From IMG/VR virus record IMGVR_UViG_3300030099_002876, positions 1 to 36,681 of that record: a stretch of DNA of 36,681 nt; one strand, written 5' to 3'. Each line of letters starts with the position of its first letter. Positions within the stretch are counted from its first letter, which is position 1. The position numbers and the translations under genes are program-made. The notes under the pieces were generated by a model. It saw only the letters and a list, made by a program, of their open reading frames with translations, was not told the origin of the DNA and searched no databases. This document shows positions 25,665 to 31,336 of the stretch, in pieces. The DNA comes from a virus.

Positions 25665-27338
25665 ATGACAGATCCCAGGTTACATGACTTCAGAAACTTT
25701 CTGTACTTGTGTTGGGAACACCTGGGACTCCCTGACCCTACCCCGGTTCAATACGACATTGCGGATTACATCCAGAACGGCCCAAAGCGGCGTTGTGTGA
25801 TGGCGTTCCGTGGTGTGGGCAAGTCTTGGATTACCTCGGCGTTCGTGGTGCATCAGTTGTTACTGGACCCCACCAAGAACATCCTGGTGGTCTCCGCATC
25901 AAAGCAACGTGCTGATGACTTCTCCACTTTCACCTTGCGACTCATTGATGAGATGCCGGTCCTTCAGCACCTGAAGCCTCACGAAAATCAAAGAAACTCC
26001 AAGATTGCTTTTGATGTGGGGCCAGCACCTGCGGCACACGCCCCCTCCGTTACCTCGAAGGGGATCACAAGTCAGATCACGGGTGCAAGAGCTGATGTCA
26101 TCATCAGTGACGATGTGGAGAGCTTGAACAACTCCGCCACTCAAATGATGCGTGACAAGCTGGCGGAGCAGATCAAGGAATTCGATGCAGTCCTCAAACC
26201 TGGAGGACACATCATTTACCTGGGAACTCCCCAGACTGAAGCCAGTCTTTACAACCAACTCCCAGAGCGTGGCTATGACATCCGCATATGGCCCGCCAGG
26301 ATACCGACAGAACGGCAACGATTGGGATATGGCCCCAAGTTGGCCCCCATGATTGCCAAATTGGATTTAGAAGAGGATGCTCCCGTAGACCCAAAAAGAT
26401 TCAATACATTTGACCTGCTTGAACGTGAAGCCTCATATGGGAAATCGGGGTTTGCTCTTCAATTCATGCTGGACACCACACTGTCCGATGTGGATCGCTA
26501 CCCCCTTAAGTTGTCGGATCTGATCGTAATGCGATTGGACAAGGAACACGCTCCTGAGAAGATCGTGTGGGCGGGGTCTCCTGAGTATGCGTACAAAGAC
26601 CTGCCGTGTGTGGGGATGTCCGGTGACCGGTACTACATGCCGATGGGCGTTTCAGGGGACTTCTTGAAATACCAGGGATCTGTCCTCGCCATAGACCCCA
26701 GTGGCCGAGGTAAGGACGAGACCGCCTACGCAGTTATCAAGATGTTGAACTCACAGCTCTTCCTGACAGCCGCAGGAGGACTCCCTGGGGGGTACTCAGA
26801 AGAGACCCTGAAGGAGCTGGCAGTCATCGCCAAAGACCACGATGTCAATGAAGTAATCATCGAGTCAAACTTCGGGGATGGCATGTTCACCGCCCTGTTT
26901 CAGCCGATTCTTGCCAAGATCCACAAAGTCACGATCAACGAAGTTCGCCACAGTATCCAGAAAGAACGGCGAATTTTGGACGTTTTAGAGCCAGTTCTAG
27001 CCAGGCACAAATTAGTGGTGGATGAGTCCATAATCCAAAAGGATTACAACTCCACCCAACACCTGCCCCCTGACAAAGCCCTGAAATACATGCTGTTCTA
27101 CCAGATGACCCGGTTGACCAGGGATAAAGGCTCCCTAGCCCATGATGACCGCCTGGATGTTCTGGCAATCGCAGTGAACTACTGGACTGAACAGATGTCT
27201 AGGGATGTTGATGATGCTATGAAAGTCCACCAACAAGAAAAGCTCCGCACGGATCTAGACAAATTCATGGAGAATGCTCTTGGAAGCCACGGAAGGCAGG
27301 AAACCACATGGATAACCGGGCAGAACTCAGGAGCGTGA
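25665..27338 (+). CDS. Terminase large subunit (T7 gp19-like)
   Basis: The 557-residue packaging motor (T7 gp19 has 586) has an ATPase domain with Walker A MAFRGVGKSW (residues 46-55), then LVVSASKQRADDFS and Walker B VIISDDVESL. The nuclease domain has LAIDPSGRGKDETAYAVI, then EVIIESNFGDGMF and HDDRLDVLAIAV. It translocates DNA into the prohead and cuts the concatemer. TGATG at its stop couples it to the next gene. Confidence 0.97.
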   Translation: MTDPRLHDFRNFLYLCWEHLGLPDPTPVQYDIADYIQNGPKRRCVMAFRGVGKSWITSAFVVHQLLLDPTKNILVVSASKQRADDFSTFTLRLIDEMPVLQHLKPHENQRNSKIAFDVGPAPAAHAPSVTSKGITSQITGARADVIISDDVESLNNSATQMMRDKLAEQIKEFDAVLKPGGHIIYLGTPQTEASLYNQLPERGYDIRIWPARIPTERQRLGYGPKLAPMIAKLDLEEDAPVDPKRFNTFDLLEREASYGKSGFALQFMLDTTLSDVDRYPLKLSDLIVMRLDKEHAPEKIVWAGSPEYAYKDLPCVGMSGDRYYMPMGVSGDFLKYQGSVLAIDPSGRGKDETAYAVIKMLNSQLFLTAAGGLPGGYSEETLKELAVIAKDHDVNEVIIESNFGDGMFTALFQPILAKIHKVTINEVRHSIQKERRILDVLEPVLARHKLVVDESIIQKDYNSTQHLPPDKALKYMLFYQMTRLTRDKGSLAHDDRLDVLAIAVNYWTEQMSRDVDDAMKVHQQEKLRTDLDKFMENALGSHGRQETTWITGQNSGA

Positions 27339-27499
27339 TGAACCAATTCGTGGACGCTTGGGATGATTTCCTGACAGATGAAATCAACACCTCAGACCTC
27401 ACAGATCATGTCATCAAACTGATGAAATTGGTGGACAAGATCACAGGCATCAAAGACCCTAGAACGCCCTCAGAGGCCGACACATCCACAGAAGGATGA
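27338..27499 (+). CDS. Small acidic hypothetical after terminase
   Basis: 53 residues beginning MNQFVDAWDDFLTDEIN, acidic and helical. I chose ATG 27338 because CAGGAG lies 5 bases upstream and the start overlaps the terminase stop (TGATG). The frame is open to ATG 27308. The position corresponds to the accessory genes around T7 gene 19. No function is recognised. Confidence 0.68.
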   Translation: MNQFVDAWDDFLTDEINTSDLTDHVIKLMKLVDKITGIKDPRTPSEADTSTEG

Positions 27500-27645
27500 A
27501 AAAGGACTCCACCTACCTTGAGATACTAGAAGCCCTTAGAAGCGATCCTAGAGCCTTAGAGATCAAATGGCATTTGGAACGACTCATTGAGAAACATAAG
27601 GTTTCTTGGGGCCGACAATGCTCAGGACTCAGGAAAAATCGCTAG
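27496..27645 (+). CDS. Basic 49-residue hypothetical
   Basis: The product begins MKKDSTYLEILEALRSDPRA and continues EIKWHLERLIEKHKVSWGRQ, a helical amphipathic pattern with a basic end. It begins at ATGA overlapping the previous TGA. It is too short for most gene callers but has gene-like composition. It is the last gene before the structured non-coding region. Confidence 0.6.
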   Translation: MKKDSTYLEILEALRSDPRALEIKWHLERLIEKHKVSWGRQCSGLRKNR

Positions 27646-27663
27646 GATTATTCCAGGATCTTT

Positions 27664-27742
27664 GAGACCTCCCTTACCTCCTCATGATTACCAGGATTGA
27701 GTGCATCCTTGACTGGTTTTCGTGGGGGGTAAGGGGGGCCTC
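27664..27742 (+). other. Long stem-loop (RNA or DNA structure)
   Basis: Bases 27664-27682 pair with 27724-27742 over 19 positions, with one A-C mismatch and three G-T/G-U pairs; the 3' arm is G-rich (GGGGGGTAAGGGGGG). The 41-base loop contains a smaller hairpin (AGGAT, 7-base loop, ATCCT). The G-U pairs make the fold stronger as + strand RNA than as DNA. Confidence 0.6.
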
Positions 27743-27775
27743 TTCTACTAGGATCTTGGAAAAATCCTAATAAAG

Positions 27776-27841
27776 ATAACTATAGAATATCTATAGAGAC
27801 ACTATAAGACAATGTAAAGATATCTATAGAACAACTATATC
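27776..27841 (+). repeat. Six-unit 11-bp tandem array
   Basis: The units in order are ATAACTATAGA, ATATCTATAGA, GACACTATAAG, ACAATGTAAAG, ATATCTATAGA and ACAACTATATC. The shared CTATA(G)A core recurs exactly every 11 bases (27780, 27791, 27802, degenerate 27813, 27824, 27835), close to one helical turn. T7 carries arrays of short repeats next to its terminal repeats, so a packaging role is a reasonable analogy. Confidence 0.8.
27798..27810 (+). promoter_or_regulatory. Candidate phage RNA polymerase promoter near the right end
   Basis: GACACTATA in the third array unit is identical to the nine-base core of the SP6 promoter (GACACTATAG), and resembles K11 and T7 cores (CACTATAG). T7 has the promoter phi-OR in the same place, after the terminase. 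The upstream half of the SP6 promoter is not matched. Inference. Confidence 0.35.
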
Positions 27842-27898
27842 TTAGTTGTACTGGTTGTCTTTTACTTCTCCTTCTTCTCTTCCTTCTAGTACAACTAA
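27842..27898 (+). repeat. 11-bp inverted repeat around a pyrimidine tract
   Basis: TTAGTTGTACT (27842-27852) and AGTACAACTAA (27888-27898) are perfect inverted copies. The 35-base spacer is almost wholly pyrimidine from 27858 to 27887. It directly abuts the 11-bp array and lies just before ATG 27911, so as RNA it would form a hairpin in that gene's leader. Confidence 0.75.
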
Positions 27899-27910
27899 AG
27901 AGGCTCTAAG

Positions 27911-28159
27911 ATGTTGATAATGGTCAAATGGCTAGACATCTTAGGAGAGGATCAAAATCCTTGGAGTAGCTTGGAAGAAGCTAAAGAGCTGAAACCAGCT
28001 CCAATAACCTCCATTGGGAAACTCCTGGAAGACAACGACGAGTACATCACCATAGCTGCCTCATGGGATGATGAATCTGAACTGGTTGGGAATGTCAACT
28101 GCATACCCAAAGGAGTCATCAGAGAAGTCTCAAGAGTTGGGGTTGTAGATCCTGATTAG
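27911..28159 (+). CDS. Small conserved-looking hypothetical between structured regions
   Basis: 82 residues: MLIMVKWLDILGEDQNPW, then ITSIGKLLEDNDEYITIAAS, then GNVNCIPKGVIREVSRVG. Short phage proteins with the pattern SxGxLL---D-YI-IA-SW----- - -G-V--IPKG-I--V--L are familiar, without a known function. AGAGG lies about 8 bases before ATG 27911. It is isolated between two structured non-coding regions; terminal repeats in T7-like phages can include or flank small genes. Confidence 0.68.
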   Translation: MLIMVKWLDILGEDQNPWSSLEEAKELKPAPITSIGKLLEDNDEYITIAASWDDESELVGNVNCIPKGVIREVSRVGVVDPD

Positions 28160-28172
28160 AATTCGGGTAATT

Positions 28173-28226
28173 TTGGCGAAAAAATTTGAGGGGGTATATA
28201 CGATGAATTTTGTCGCCAATACCCCC
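28173..28226 (+). other. Pseudoknot-capable inverted repeats
   Basis: Stem 1 is 28173-28186 with 28206-28219 (TTGGCGA-A-AAAATT against AATTTT-G-TCGCCAA), 13 of 14 positions paired. Its loop contains GGGGGTAT (28190-28197), a perfect complement of ATACCCCC (28219-28226) immediately 3' of stem 1. The two stems interleave as in an H-type pseudoknot, sharing one base at 28219. A competing arm TTTTCGCC (28241-28248) pairs perfectly with GGCGAAAA (28175-28182). Confidence 0.65.
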
Positions 28227-28308
28227 AGTGCCCCCAAGCGTTTTCGCCGTCCAATCCTATAAACATACCGCAAGCTATATATAAAGTCTTAACCTGTAGA
28301 GCATCCCG

Positions 28309-28326
28309 GTACACTTAGAATCTACC
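28309..28326 (+). repeat. Degenerate copy of the early promoter element
   Basis: GTACACTTAGAATCTACC resembles GTACACTTGACAATCTACC of the three functional-looking copies at 28480, 28950 and 29622. The -35 hexamer is broken and no good -10 follows, so this is probably a decayed copy. Confidence 0.45.
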
Positions 28327-28385
28327 CGGGACAATCTTAGGTCGTCGGCCGACCTTCCAGGTTCCCTTATCTTTCCCAGTTTACC

Positions 28386-28410
28386 GCCCTATATTTCATA
28401 GGGCTATTTT
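28386..28410 (+). terminator. Intrinsic terminator before early promoters
   Basis: A perfect 7-bp stem GCCCTAT / ATAGGGC closes a 5-base loop and is followed by TATTTTAAAA. It would stop late transcripts reading through the joined ends of concatemers before the early promoters. Confidence 0.7.
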
Positions 28411-28485
28411 AAAATTATAAATCCTTTAACCGCCTACACTTACAGCGTATTCCCTAAAAACTTTCCCGAATTCCATCAAGTACAC

Positions 28486-28514
28486 TTGACAATCTACCGA
28501 TGGTAGGTTAGGAT
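28486..28514 (+). promoter_or_regulatory. Host sigma70-type early promoter 1
   Basis: TTGACA (28486-28491), 17-base spacer, TAGGAT (28509-28514). It is preceded by the shared GTACAC and drives the first early gene at 28556. It belongs to a family of three near-identical promoters. Confidence 0.8.
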
Positions 28515-28555
28515 TCGACTGTTCAAGTTTTTTAAACCATTTAAGGGATGCGCTC

Positions 28556-28903
28556 ATGAAGATTCAATATACCGGACGTGATGGAATTGAACGCGAAACC
28601 GAAAACGTATGGGTTGATTGGCCCGATGGGTATTGTTGGCTCGTGGTAAATCAGTGGGGAGTTATTGGCGCGGTCATCACAATGAACAAAGGCGAAACCG
28701 GATGGCACGAAGCGTACGAATGCGCAGTCGATGAGATTGCCCACGATTACCATGCGGACAATCAGGAGGAATTAGAGGTGGCAATGGCCGATGGTATGGC
28801 TATGTATCGGGGGAACGGCATCCCATCGAATTCCAATCGGGAATCGGCCATTGCAGATACCGAATATCTGACAGTCATTCGGCCACAATCTCTCCGAGCC
28901 TGA
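28556..28903 (+). CDS. Early hypothetical protein 1
   Basis: 115 residues, acidic and rich in Trp (VWVDWPDGYCWLVVNQWG). The middle part, GWHEAYECAVDEIAHDY, looks helical. T7 and relatives put host-takeover proteins such as anti-restriction functions first in the early region, so such a role is possible, but nothing in the sequence proves it. A start-associated element (TTTAAGGGATGCGCTC) precedes ATG 28556. Confidence 0.82.
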   Translation: MKIQYTGRDGIERETENVWVDWPDGYCWLVVNQWGVIGAVITMNKGETGWHEAYECAVDEIAHDYHADNQEELEVAMADGMAMYRGNGIPSNSNRESAIADTEYLTVIRPQSLRA

Positions 28904-28922
28904 AAATACCTGGGCTAGTGTC
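28904..28922 (+). repeat. Degenerate GGCC intergenic element
   Basis: AAAATACCTGGGCTAGTG directly after the stop resembles the 5' half of the intact copies at 29979, 30590 and 30891. The second hairpin arm is missing. Confidence 0.5.
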
Positions 28923-29015
28923 GTAGAATTTTTTACCCTTTTTCGTAAAGTACACTTGACAATCTACCGATGTAGTAGTAGTATCAAACCGAACCCAATT
29001 TTAAGGATGCACACA
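28923..29015 (+). repeat. 93-bp promoter-leader repeat, copy 1
   Basis: 88 of 93 bases are identical to 29595-29687. It contains an AT-rich upstream part (GAATTTTTTACCC), the promoter, a leader (ACCGAACCCAATTTTAAGG) and the start-associated element, as a complete expression cassette. Confidence 0.93.
28956..28984 (+). promoter_or_regulatory. Host sigma70-type early promoter 2
   Basis: TTGACA (28956-28961), 17-base spacer, TAGTAT (28979-28984). The AT-rich sequence just upstream could act as an UP element. It drives the gene at 29016. Confidence 0.82.
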
Positions 29016-29330
29016 ATGTCACTAATTCAAACAATCCGCAGCGCATCACATATCCGGGATGAATTCAACCGATACGGCCGATATAGCCAGTTCACCTATT
29101 ACGCATATGATGCACTTTTCGAGTATTACAACGAATTGAGCGATAATACCGGAGAGCCTATCGAATTCGATGTCGTGGCGATATGCTGCGAATGGACAGA
29201 ATACGATTCGTTGCAGGAGTTGGCATCCGCGTACGGTCTGGACGATTCGGACGATCTACGGGACATCGGTACCCTGCTTCCTGTCGAGAATTCCAACGGC
29301 GCGATCCTTAGTTGGCTTTTCAGCGAATGA
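29016..29330 (+). CDS. Early hypothetical protein 2 (conserved phage type)
   Basis: 104 residues: IRDEFNRYGRYSQFTYYAYD, then ALFEYYNELSDNTGEPIEFD, then VVAICCEWTEYDSLQELAS. The pattern F--YGR--QFSY-A---LF-YLE-LE-DTGE-IE-DVIAICC is one I know from many tailed-phage hypothetical proteins; no function is established to my knowledge. The ATG inside the start element at 29007 is in frame and would add MHT. I prefer 29016, at the standard distance from AAGGA. Confidence 0.88.
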   Translation: MSLIQTIRSASHIRDEFNRYGRYSQFTYYAYDALFEYYNELSDNTGEPIEFDVVAICCEWTEYDSLQELASAYGLDDSDDLRDIGTLLPVENSNGAILSWLFSE

Positions 29331-29336
29331 AAAAAT

Positions 29337-29355
29337 CCCTGGCCTGGTTTGGGCT
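29337..29355 (+). repeat. GGCC intergenic element (variant)
   Basis: CCCTGGCCTGGTTTGGGCT differs from the intact copies only at its 3' end (GGGCT in place of GGCCA), which weakens the hairpin. It merges into a (CT)8 run at 29354-29369. Confidence 0.7.
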
Positions 29356-29369
29356 CTCTCTCTCTCTCT
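29354..29369 (+). repeat. (CT)8 dinucleotide repeat
   Basis: Eight CT units follow the GGCC element and are followed by the 12-bp palindrome CTTTAATTAAAG (29368-29379). The run lies in the leader of the next gene, upstream of its ribosome site. Confidence 0.9.
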
Positions 29370-29388
29370 TTAATTAAAGGATTCAACA

Positions 29389-29598
29389 ATGAAAAACACC
29401 ACTACCGATTCCGTCCTTAAATCTGGGCAAGAAGTAACTGTTTGGGACGACATTCACTATGAATGGAAAGACTCTTCCGTTGGAGAACCCTGGTTTTACG
29501 TCCGACAAGCTAAGAACGGTGAAGACCATATCGTCGCTTGTGAAGGAATTAATTACCGAGTTTCCGGCGACGAGATTCTCGAGCTTGTAGAGGGGTAG
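29389..29598 (+). CDS. Early hypothetical protein 3
   Basis: 69 residues, acidic, with VTVWDDIHYEWKDSSVGEPW and YRVSGDEILELVEG. Its start element is divergent (TTAAAGGATTCAACA). It resembles a small beta-rich domain; no family is recognised. Confidence 0.75.
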   Translation: MKNTTTDSVLKSGQEVTVWDDIHYEWKDSSVGEPWFYVRQAKNGEDHIVACEGINYRVSGDEILELVEG

Positions 29599-29687
29599 AA
29601 TTTTTTACCCTTTTTCGTAAAGTACACTTTACAATCTACCGATATGATAGTAGTATCAAACCGAACCCAATTTTAAGGATGCGCACA
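29595..29687 (+). repeat. 93-bp promoter-leader repeat, copy 2
   Basis: Second copy of the cassette at 28923-29015, with five substitutions: one in the -35 hexamer (TTTACA), three in the spacer and one in the start element. It begins within the last codons of the preceding gene. Confidence 0.93.
29628..29656 (+). promoter_or_regulatory. Host sigma70-type early promoter 3
   Basis: TTTACA (29628-29633), 17-base spacer, TAGTAT (29651-29656). The altered -35 may make it weaker than the other two. It drives the gene at 29689 and onward. Confidence 0.78.
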
Positions 29688-29688
29688 A

Positions 29689-29889
29689 GTGAAACAAATT
29701 AGCGAACAATTTAACAACGGAAAAACAACGATCCGCATGGAATTTTCTGGACCTAATCAACAATGGTTTGTGTGGCGGGATGATGAAGGATATGTCGCAA
29801 ACAATCAGATAACTAAACACGATACGAGAGATGATGCGCTTGGCGAATTTAATCGACGGTGTGATTTTCTCCGGAAGATTGGGGGTTGA
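29689..29889 (+). CDS. Early hypothetical protein 4
   Basis: 66 residues with GTG start 29689, displaced by one base relative to the ATG of the sister cassette. It contains ISEQFNNGKTTIRMEFSGPN and WFVWRDDEGYVANN; this looks like a small beta-sheet protein. No family is recognised. A 27-residue membrane ORF follows after 2 bases. Confidence 0.7.
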   Translation: MKQISEQFNNGKTTIRMEFSGPNQQWFVWRDDEGYVANNQITKHDTRDDALGEFNRRCDFLRKIGG

Positions 29890-29891
29890 GG

Positions 29892-29975
29892 ATGGTACTC
29901 CTGTTTCCTGCGTTCCTCTCGATCTGTGTTCTCATTTACTCGATATACCAATACATCAACGATGACACCGAATGA
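29892..29975 (+). CDS. 27-residue membrane microprotein
   Basis: The product starts MVLLFPAFLSICVLIYSIYQ and ends YINDDTE: one hydrophobic helix followed by an acidic tail. GGTTGAGG lies just before ATG 29892, with short spacing, and the gene is probably coupled to the previous one. It ends where a GGCC element begins, as the other early genes do, which favours a real gene. Confidence 0.55.
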   Translation: MVLLFPAFLSICVLIYSIYQYINDDTE

Positions 29976-29978
29976 AAA

Positions 29979-30000
29979 CCCCTGGCCTGGTTTGGCCACA
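29979..30000 (+). repeat. GGCC intergenic hairpin element, copy A
   Basis: CCTGGCCTGGTTTGGCCACA with a TGGCC-TGGTTT-GGCCA hairpin. It starts 3 bases after a stop codon and is followed by TTTAAGGATGCACCA and the next ATG. Confidence 0.85.
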
Positions 30001-30016
30001 CTTTAAGGATGCACCA

Positions 30017-30253
30017 ATGAAAACAAATTTAACAATCACTCCCAACGTAGCCGATGCCCGTTTGTTCGACAGTTTCGATGATGCTAATGATGCCGCCATT
30101 CTTTTTAATCTCTCCACGATGGAAAACCTGGAAGCCACAGCGCATCTCAATGGGTATCACAAGGATGCGAAGTATCGTTTGACGGTTTCCCATGTCCGAA
30201 ATTTGGATGCGGATAGACGAGTTACTGAGACTATCGGGTGGATATCCGAATAA
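30017..30253 (+). CDS. Early hypothetical protein 5
   Basis: 78 residues: MKTNLTITPNVADARLFDSF, then DDANDAAILFNLSTMENLEA. No family is recognised. I chose ATG 30017, positioned by the start element; the frame is open to 29972 through the GGCC element, which would add a meaningless KTPGLVWPHFK leader. The ATG inside the element (30010) opens a three-codon frame ending TGA that overlaps this start. Confidence 0.76.
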   Translation: MKTNLTITPNVADARLFDSFDDANDAAILFNLSTMENLEATAHLNGYHKDAKYRLTVSHVRNLDADRRVTETIGWISE

Positions 30254-30293
30254 ATTTCAAGCCAATTTTAAACACACTTTAAGGATGCACACA

Positions 30294-30584
30294 ATGCAAC
30301 GAATCACGAAAAACCAAGTTTACCGAATGATCGAACTACTTAACGATACGCTGGAAACTCCGCGGGATGTCTACGAATTGAACGAGGACGGTTCCATAAA
30401 GCGTACAGAGGATGGACGGCCAATCTCGAACCCTCGAACCATATCACTTTATGGTGATATTTGTGGGTGGCGATTGGAAACCCGCGCAGGCTCTCGGGAG
30501 CTTACCAGCATGGGCACACTCCGAGAAACCTACGACAAAGCTCGCGCGATGTACGACGGTATCAACATGGCACGCGAAATCTAA
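30294..30584 (+). CDS. Early hypothetical protein 6 (conserved phage type)
   Basis: 96 residues: MQRITKNQVYRMIELLNDTL, then GDICGWRLETRAGSRELTSM, then GTLRETYDKARAMYDGINMA. The pattern of an LN helix, a GGWRL beta hairpin and a C-terminal T--E-YD-I-AM--GI helix is recurrent in phage early proteins with no known function. ATG 30285 inside the start element is in frame and would add MHT. Confidence 0.84.
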   Translation: MQRITKNQVYRMIELLNDTLETPRDVYELNEDGSIKRTEDGRPISNPRTISLYGDICGWRLETRAGSRELTSMGTLRETYDKARAMYDGINMAREI

Positions 30585-30589
30585 AAAAT

Positions 30590-30611
30590 ACCCTGGCCTG
30601 GTTTGGCCACA
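30590..30611 (+). repeat. GGCC intergenic hairpin element, copy B
   Basis: Identical to copy A over CCTGGCCTGGTTTGGCCACA. It lies 6 bases after the stop and before GAAAGGATGCACACA and ATG 30629. Confidence 0.87.
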
Positions 30612-30628
30612 ATGAAAGGATGCACACA

Positions 30629-30886
30629 ATGATAAATCGAAACGAAAAGCAAGGCCCAAACTTTACGATTGAAATATTTCACCGACAATGGTGGAATGCG
30701 GATGGAACCCCGATTACCGAAATGGAACGCGGAAAGGTAGTAAAAAGGATTCATGGGACGGATCTCAACATGTTGCGCCGGGAGGCAAGGGAACTTTGCG
30801 CACAGTTTGACTGTGAGCGTAAATCCAACTATCGCTGGGATGCGCGAGGGCGCAAGCACGAATTCCGTATCGTCGGCACTCACTGA
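30629..30886 (+). CDS. Early hypothetical protein 7
   Basis: 85 residues, basic: FTIEIFHRQWWNADGTPITE, then GTDLNMLRREARELCAQFDC and a final basic strand (RWDARGRKHEFRIVG). The strand-helix-strand layout suggests a small alpha-beta protein. No family is recognised. It has a start-associated element and is followed by GGCC copy C. Confidence 0.78.
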   Translation: MINRNEKQGPNFTIEIFHRQWWNADGTPITEMERGKVVKRIHGTDLNMLRREARELCAQFDCERKSNYRWDARGRKHEFRIVGTH

Positions 30887-30890
30887 AAAT

Positions 30891-30911
30891 ACCCTGGCCT
30901 GGTAGGCCACA
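30891..30911 (+). repeat. GGCC intergenic hairpin element, copy C
   Basis: CCTGGCCTGGTAGGCCACA. The loop is one base shorter (TGGTA) than in copies A and B, while both arms TGGCC and GGCCA are intact, so the stem is kept while the loop varies. Confidence 0.85.
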
Positions 30912-30926
30912 TAAAAGGATGCACCA

Positions 30927-31130
30927 ATGACAGTACATATACAGCTCAACACTAAAAACGATACGAACGGAAACCCTCGAAGAATCTCGCTACTCCTCGA
31001 ATCAGAGGAGGTGAAAGACGTAAGAGACCATGGATATAGTGGTCATCCGCGAGAATGGGGCTCACCTATCACAATCATAGACGTTACACCCGGTGAATAC
31101 CGCTATTGGAAAAAATGGAAGCGTAAGTGA
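30927..31130 (+). CDS. Early hypothetical protein 8
   Basis: 67 residues, basic C-terminus: NGNPRRISLLLESEEVKDVR, then ITIIDVTPGEYRYWKKWKRK. Its start element is TAAAAGGATGCACCA. The stop overlaps the next gene (GTGA). No family is recognised. Confidence 0.76.
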   Translation: MTVHIQLNTKNDTNGNPRRISLLLESEEVKDVRDHGYSGHPREWGSPITIIDVTPGEYRYWKKWKRK

Positions 31131-31324
31131 AGAAAATGGGAATCCGAATAGTTTACAGAACACTCCAGGATAATATCCATGATCAAGAAACCCTCGAGGA
31201 TGGGGAGCCAAAAGGTGAGGGGTTTTACTGGTCTCAAACCGATCCTTTCGGTTGGAGACTGACCGATTGGGATGGACCTTACAAAACCCACGAGGACGCG
31301 GCAAAAGCTGCGGGTGCGGATTGA
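31127..31324 (+). CDS. Early hypothetical protein 9
   Basis: 65 residues: GIRIVYRTLQDNIHDQE, then GEGFYWSQTDPFGWRLTDWD and GPYKTHEDAAKAAG. The end resembles the GPF-T-EEA--A pattern of small phage proteins. The start is GTG 31127 overlapping the previous stop, so it is the only early gene without its own start element; it appears translationally coupled. Confidence 0.76.
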   Translation: MKKMGIRIVYRTLQDNIHDQETLEDGEPKGEGFYWSQTDPFGWRLTDWDGPYKTHEDAAKAAGAD

Positions 31325-31336
31325 AAGGATGCACAG

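Larger units (their letters stand above)
27646..27910. other. Structured intergenic region, candidate genome terminus
   Basis: No ORF is supported here. The region holds six AGGAT-type pentamers in both orientations (27642-27770), a 19-position stem-loop (27664-27742), an AT-rich 11-bp tandem array (27776-27841) and a long inverted repeat around a pyrimidine tract (27842-27898). In T7-like phages the space between the last late gene and the early promoters contains the terminal repeat and concatemer-processing signals. Assignment as terminus is inferred from position. Confidence 0.5.
28160..28555. other. Non-coding leader of the early region
   Basis: No gene is supported in these 396 bases. 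In order it contains a pseudoknot-capable segment (28173-28226), a TTTTCGCC segment (28241-28248) able to pair with the first arm, an AT-rich CTATATATAAAG stretch, a degenerate copy of the early promoter (28309-28326), a hairpin around CGTCGGCCGACC (28341-28358 region), an intrinsic terminator (28386-28410) and the first good sigma70-type promoter. The left genome end probably lies in or just before this region. Confidence 0.6.

Noticed and set aside
27646-28555. CRISPR array or iteron origin
   Set aside because: The 11-bp units have no spacers, and no replication initiator is encoded. T7-like phages start replication from promoters.
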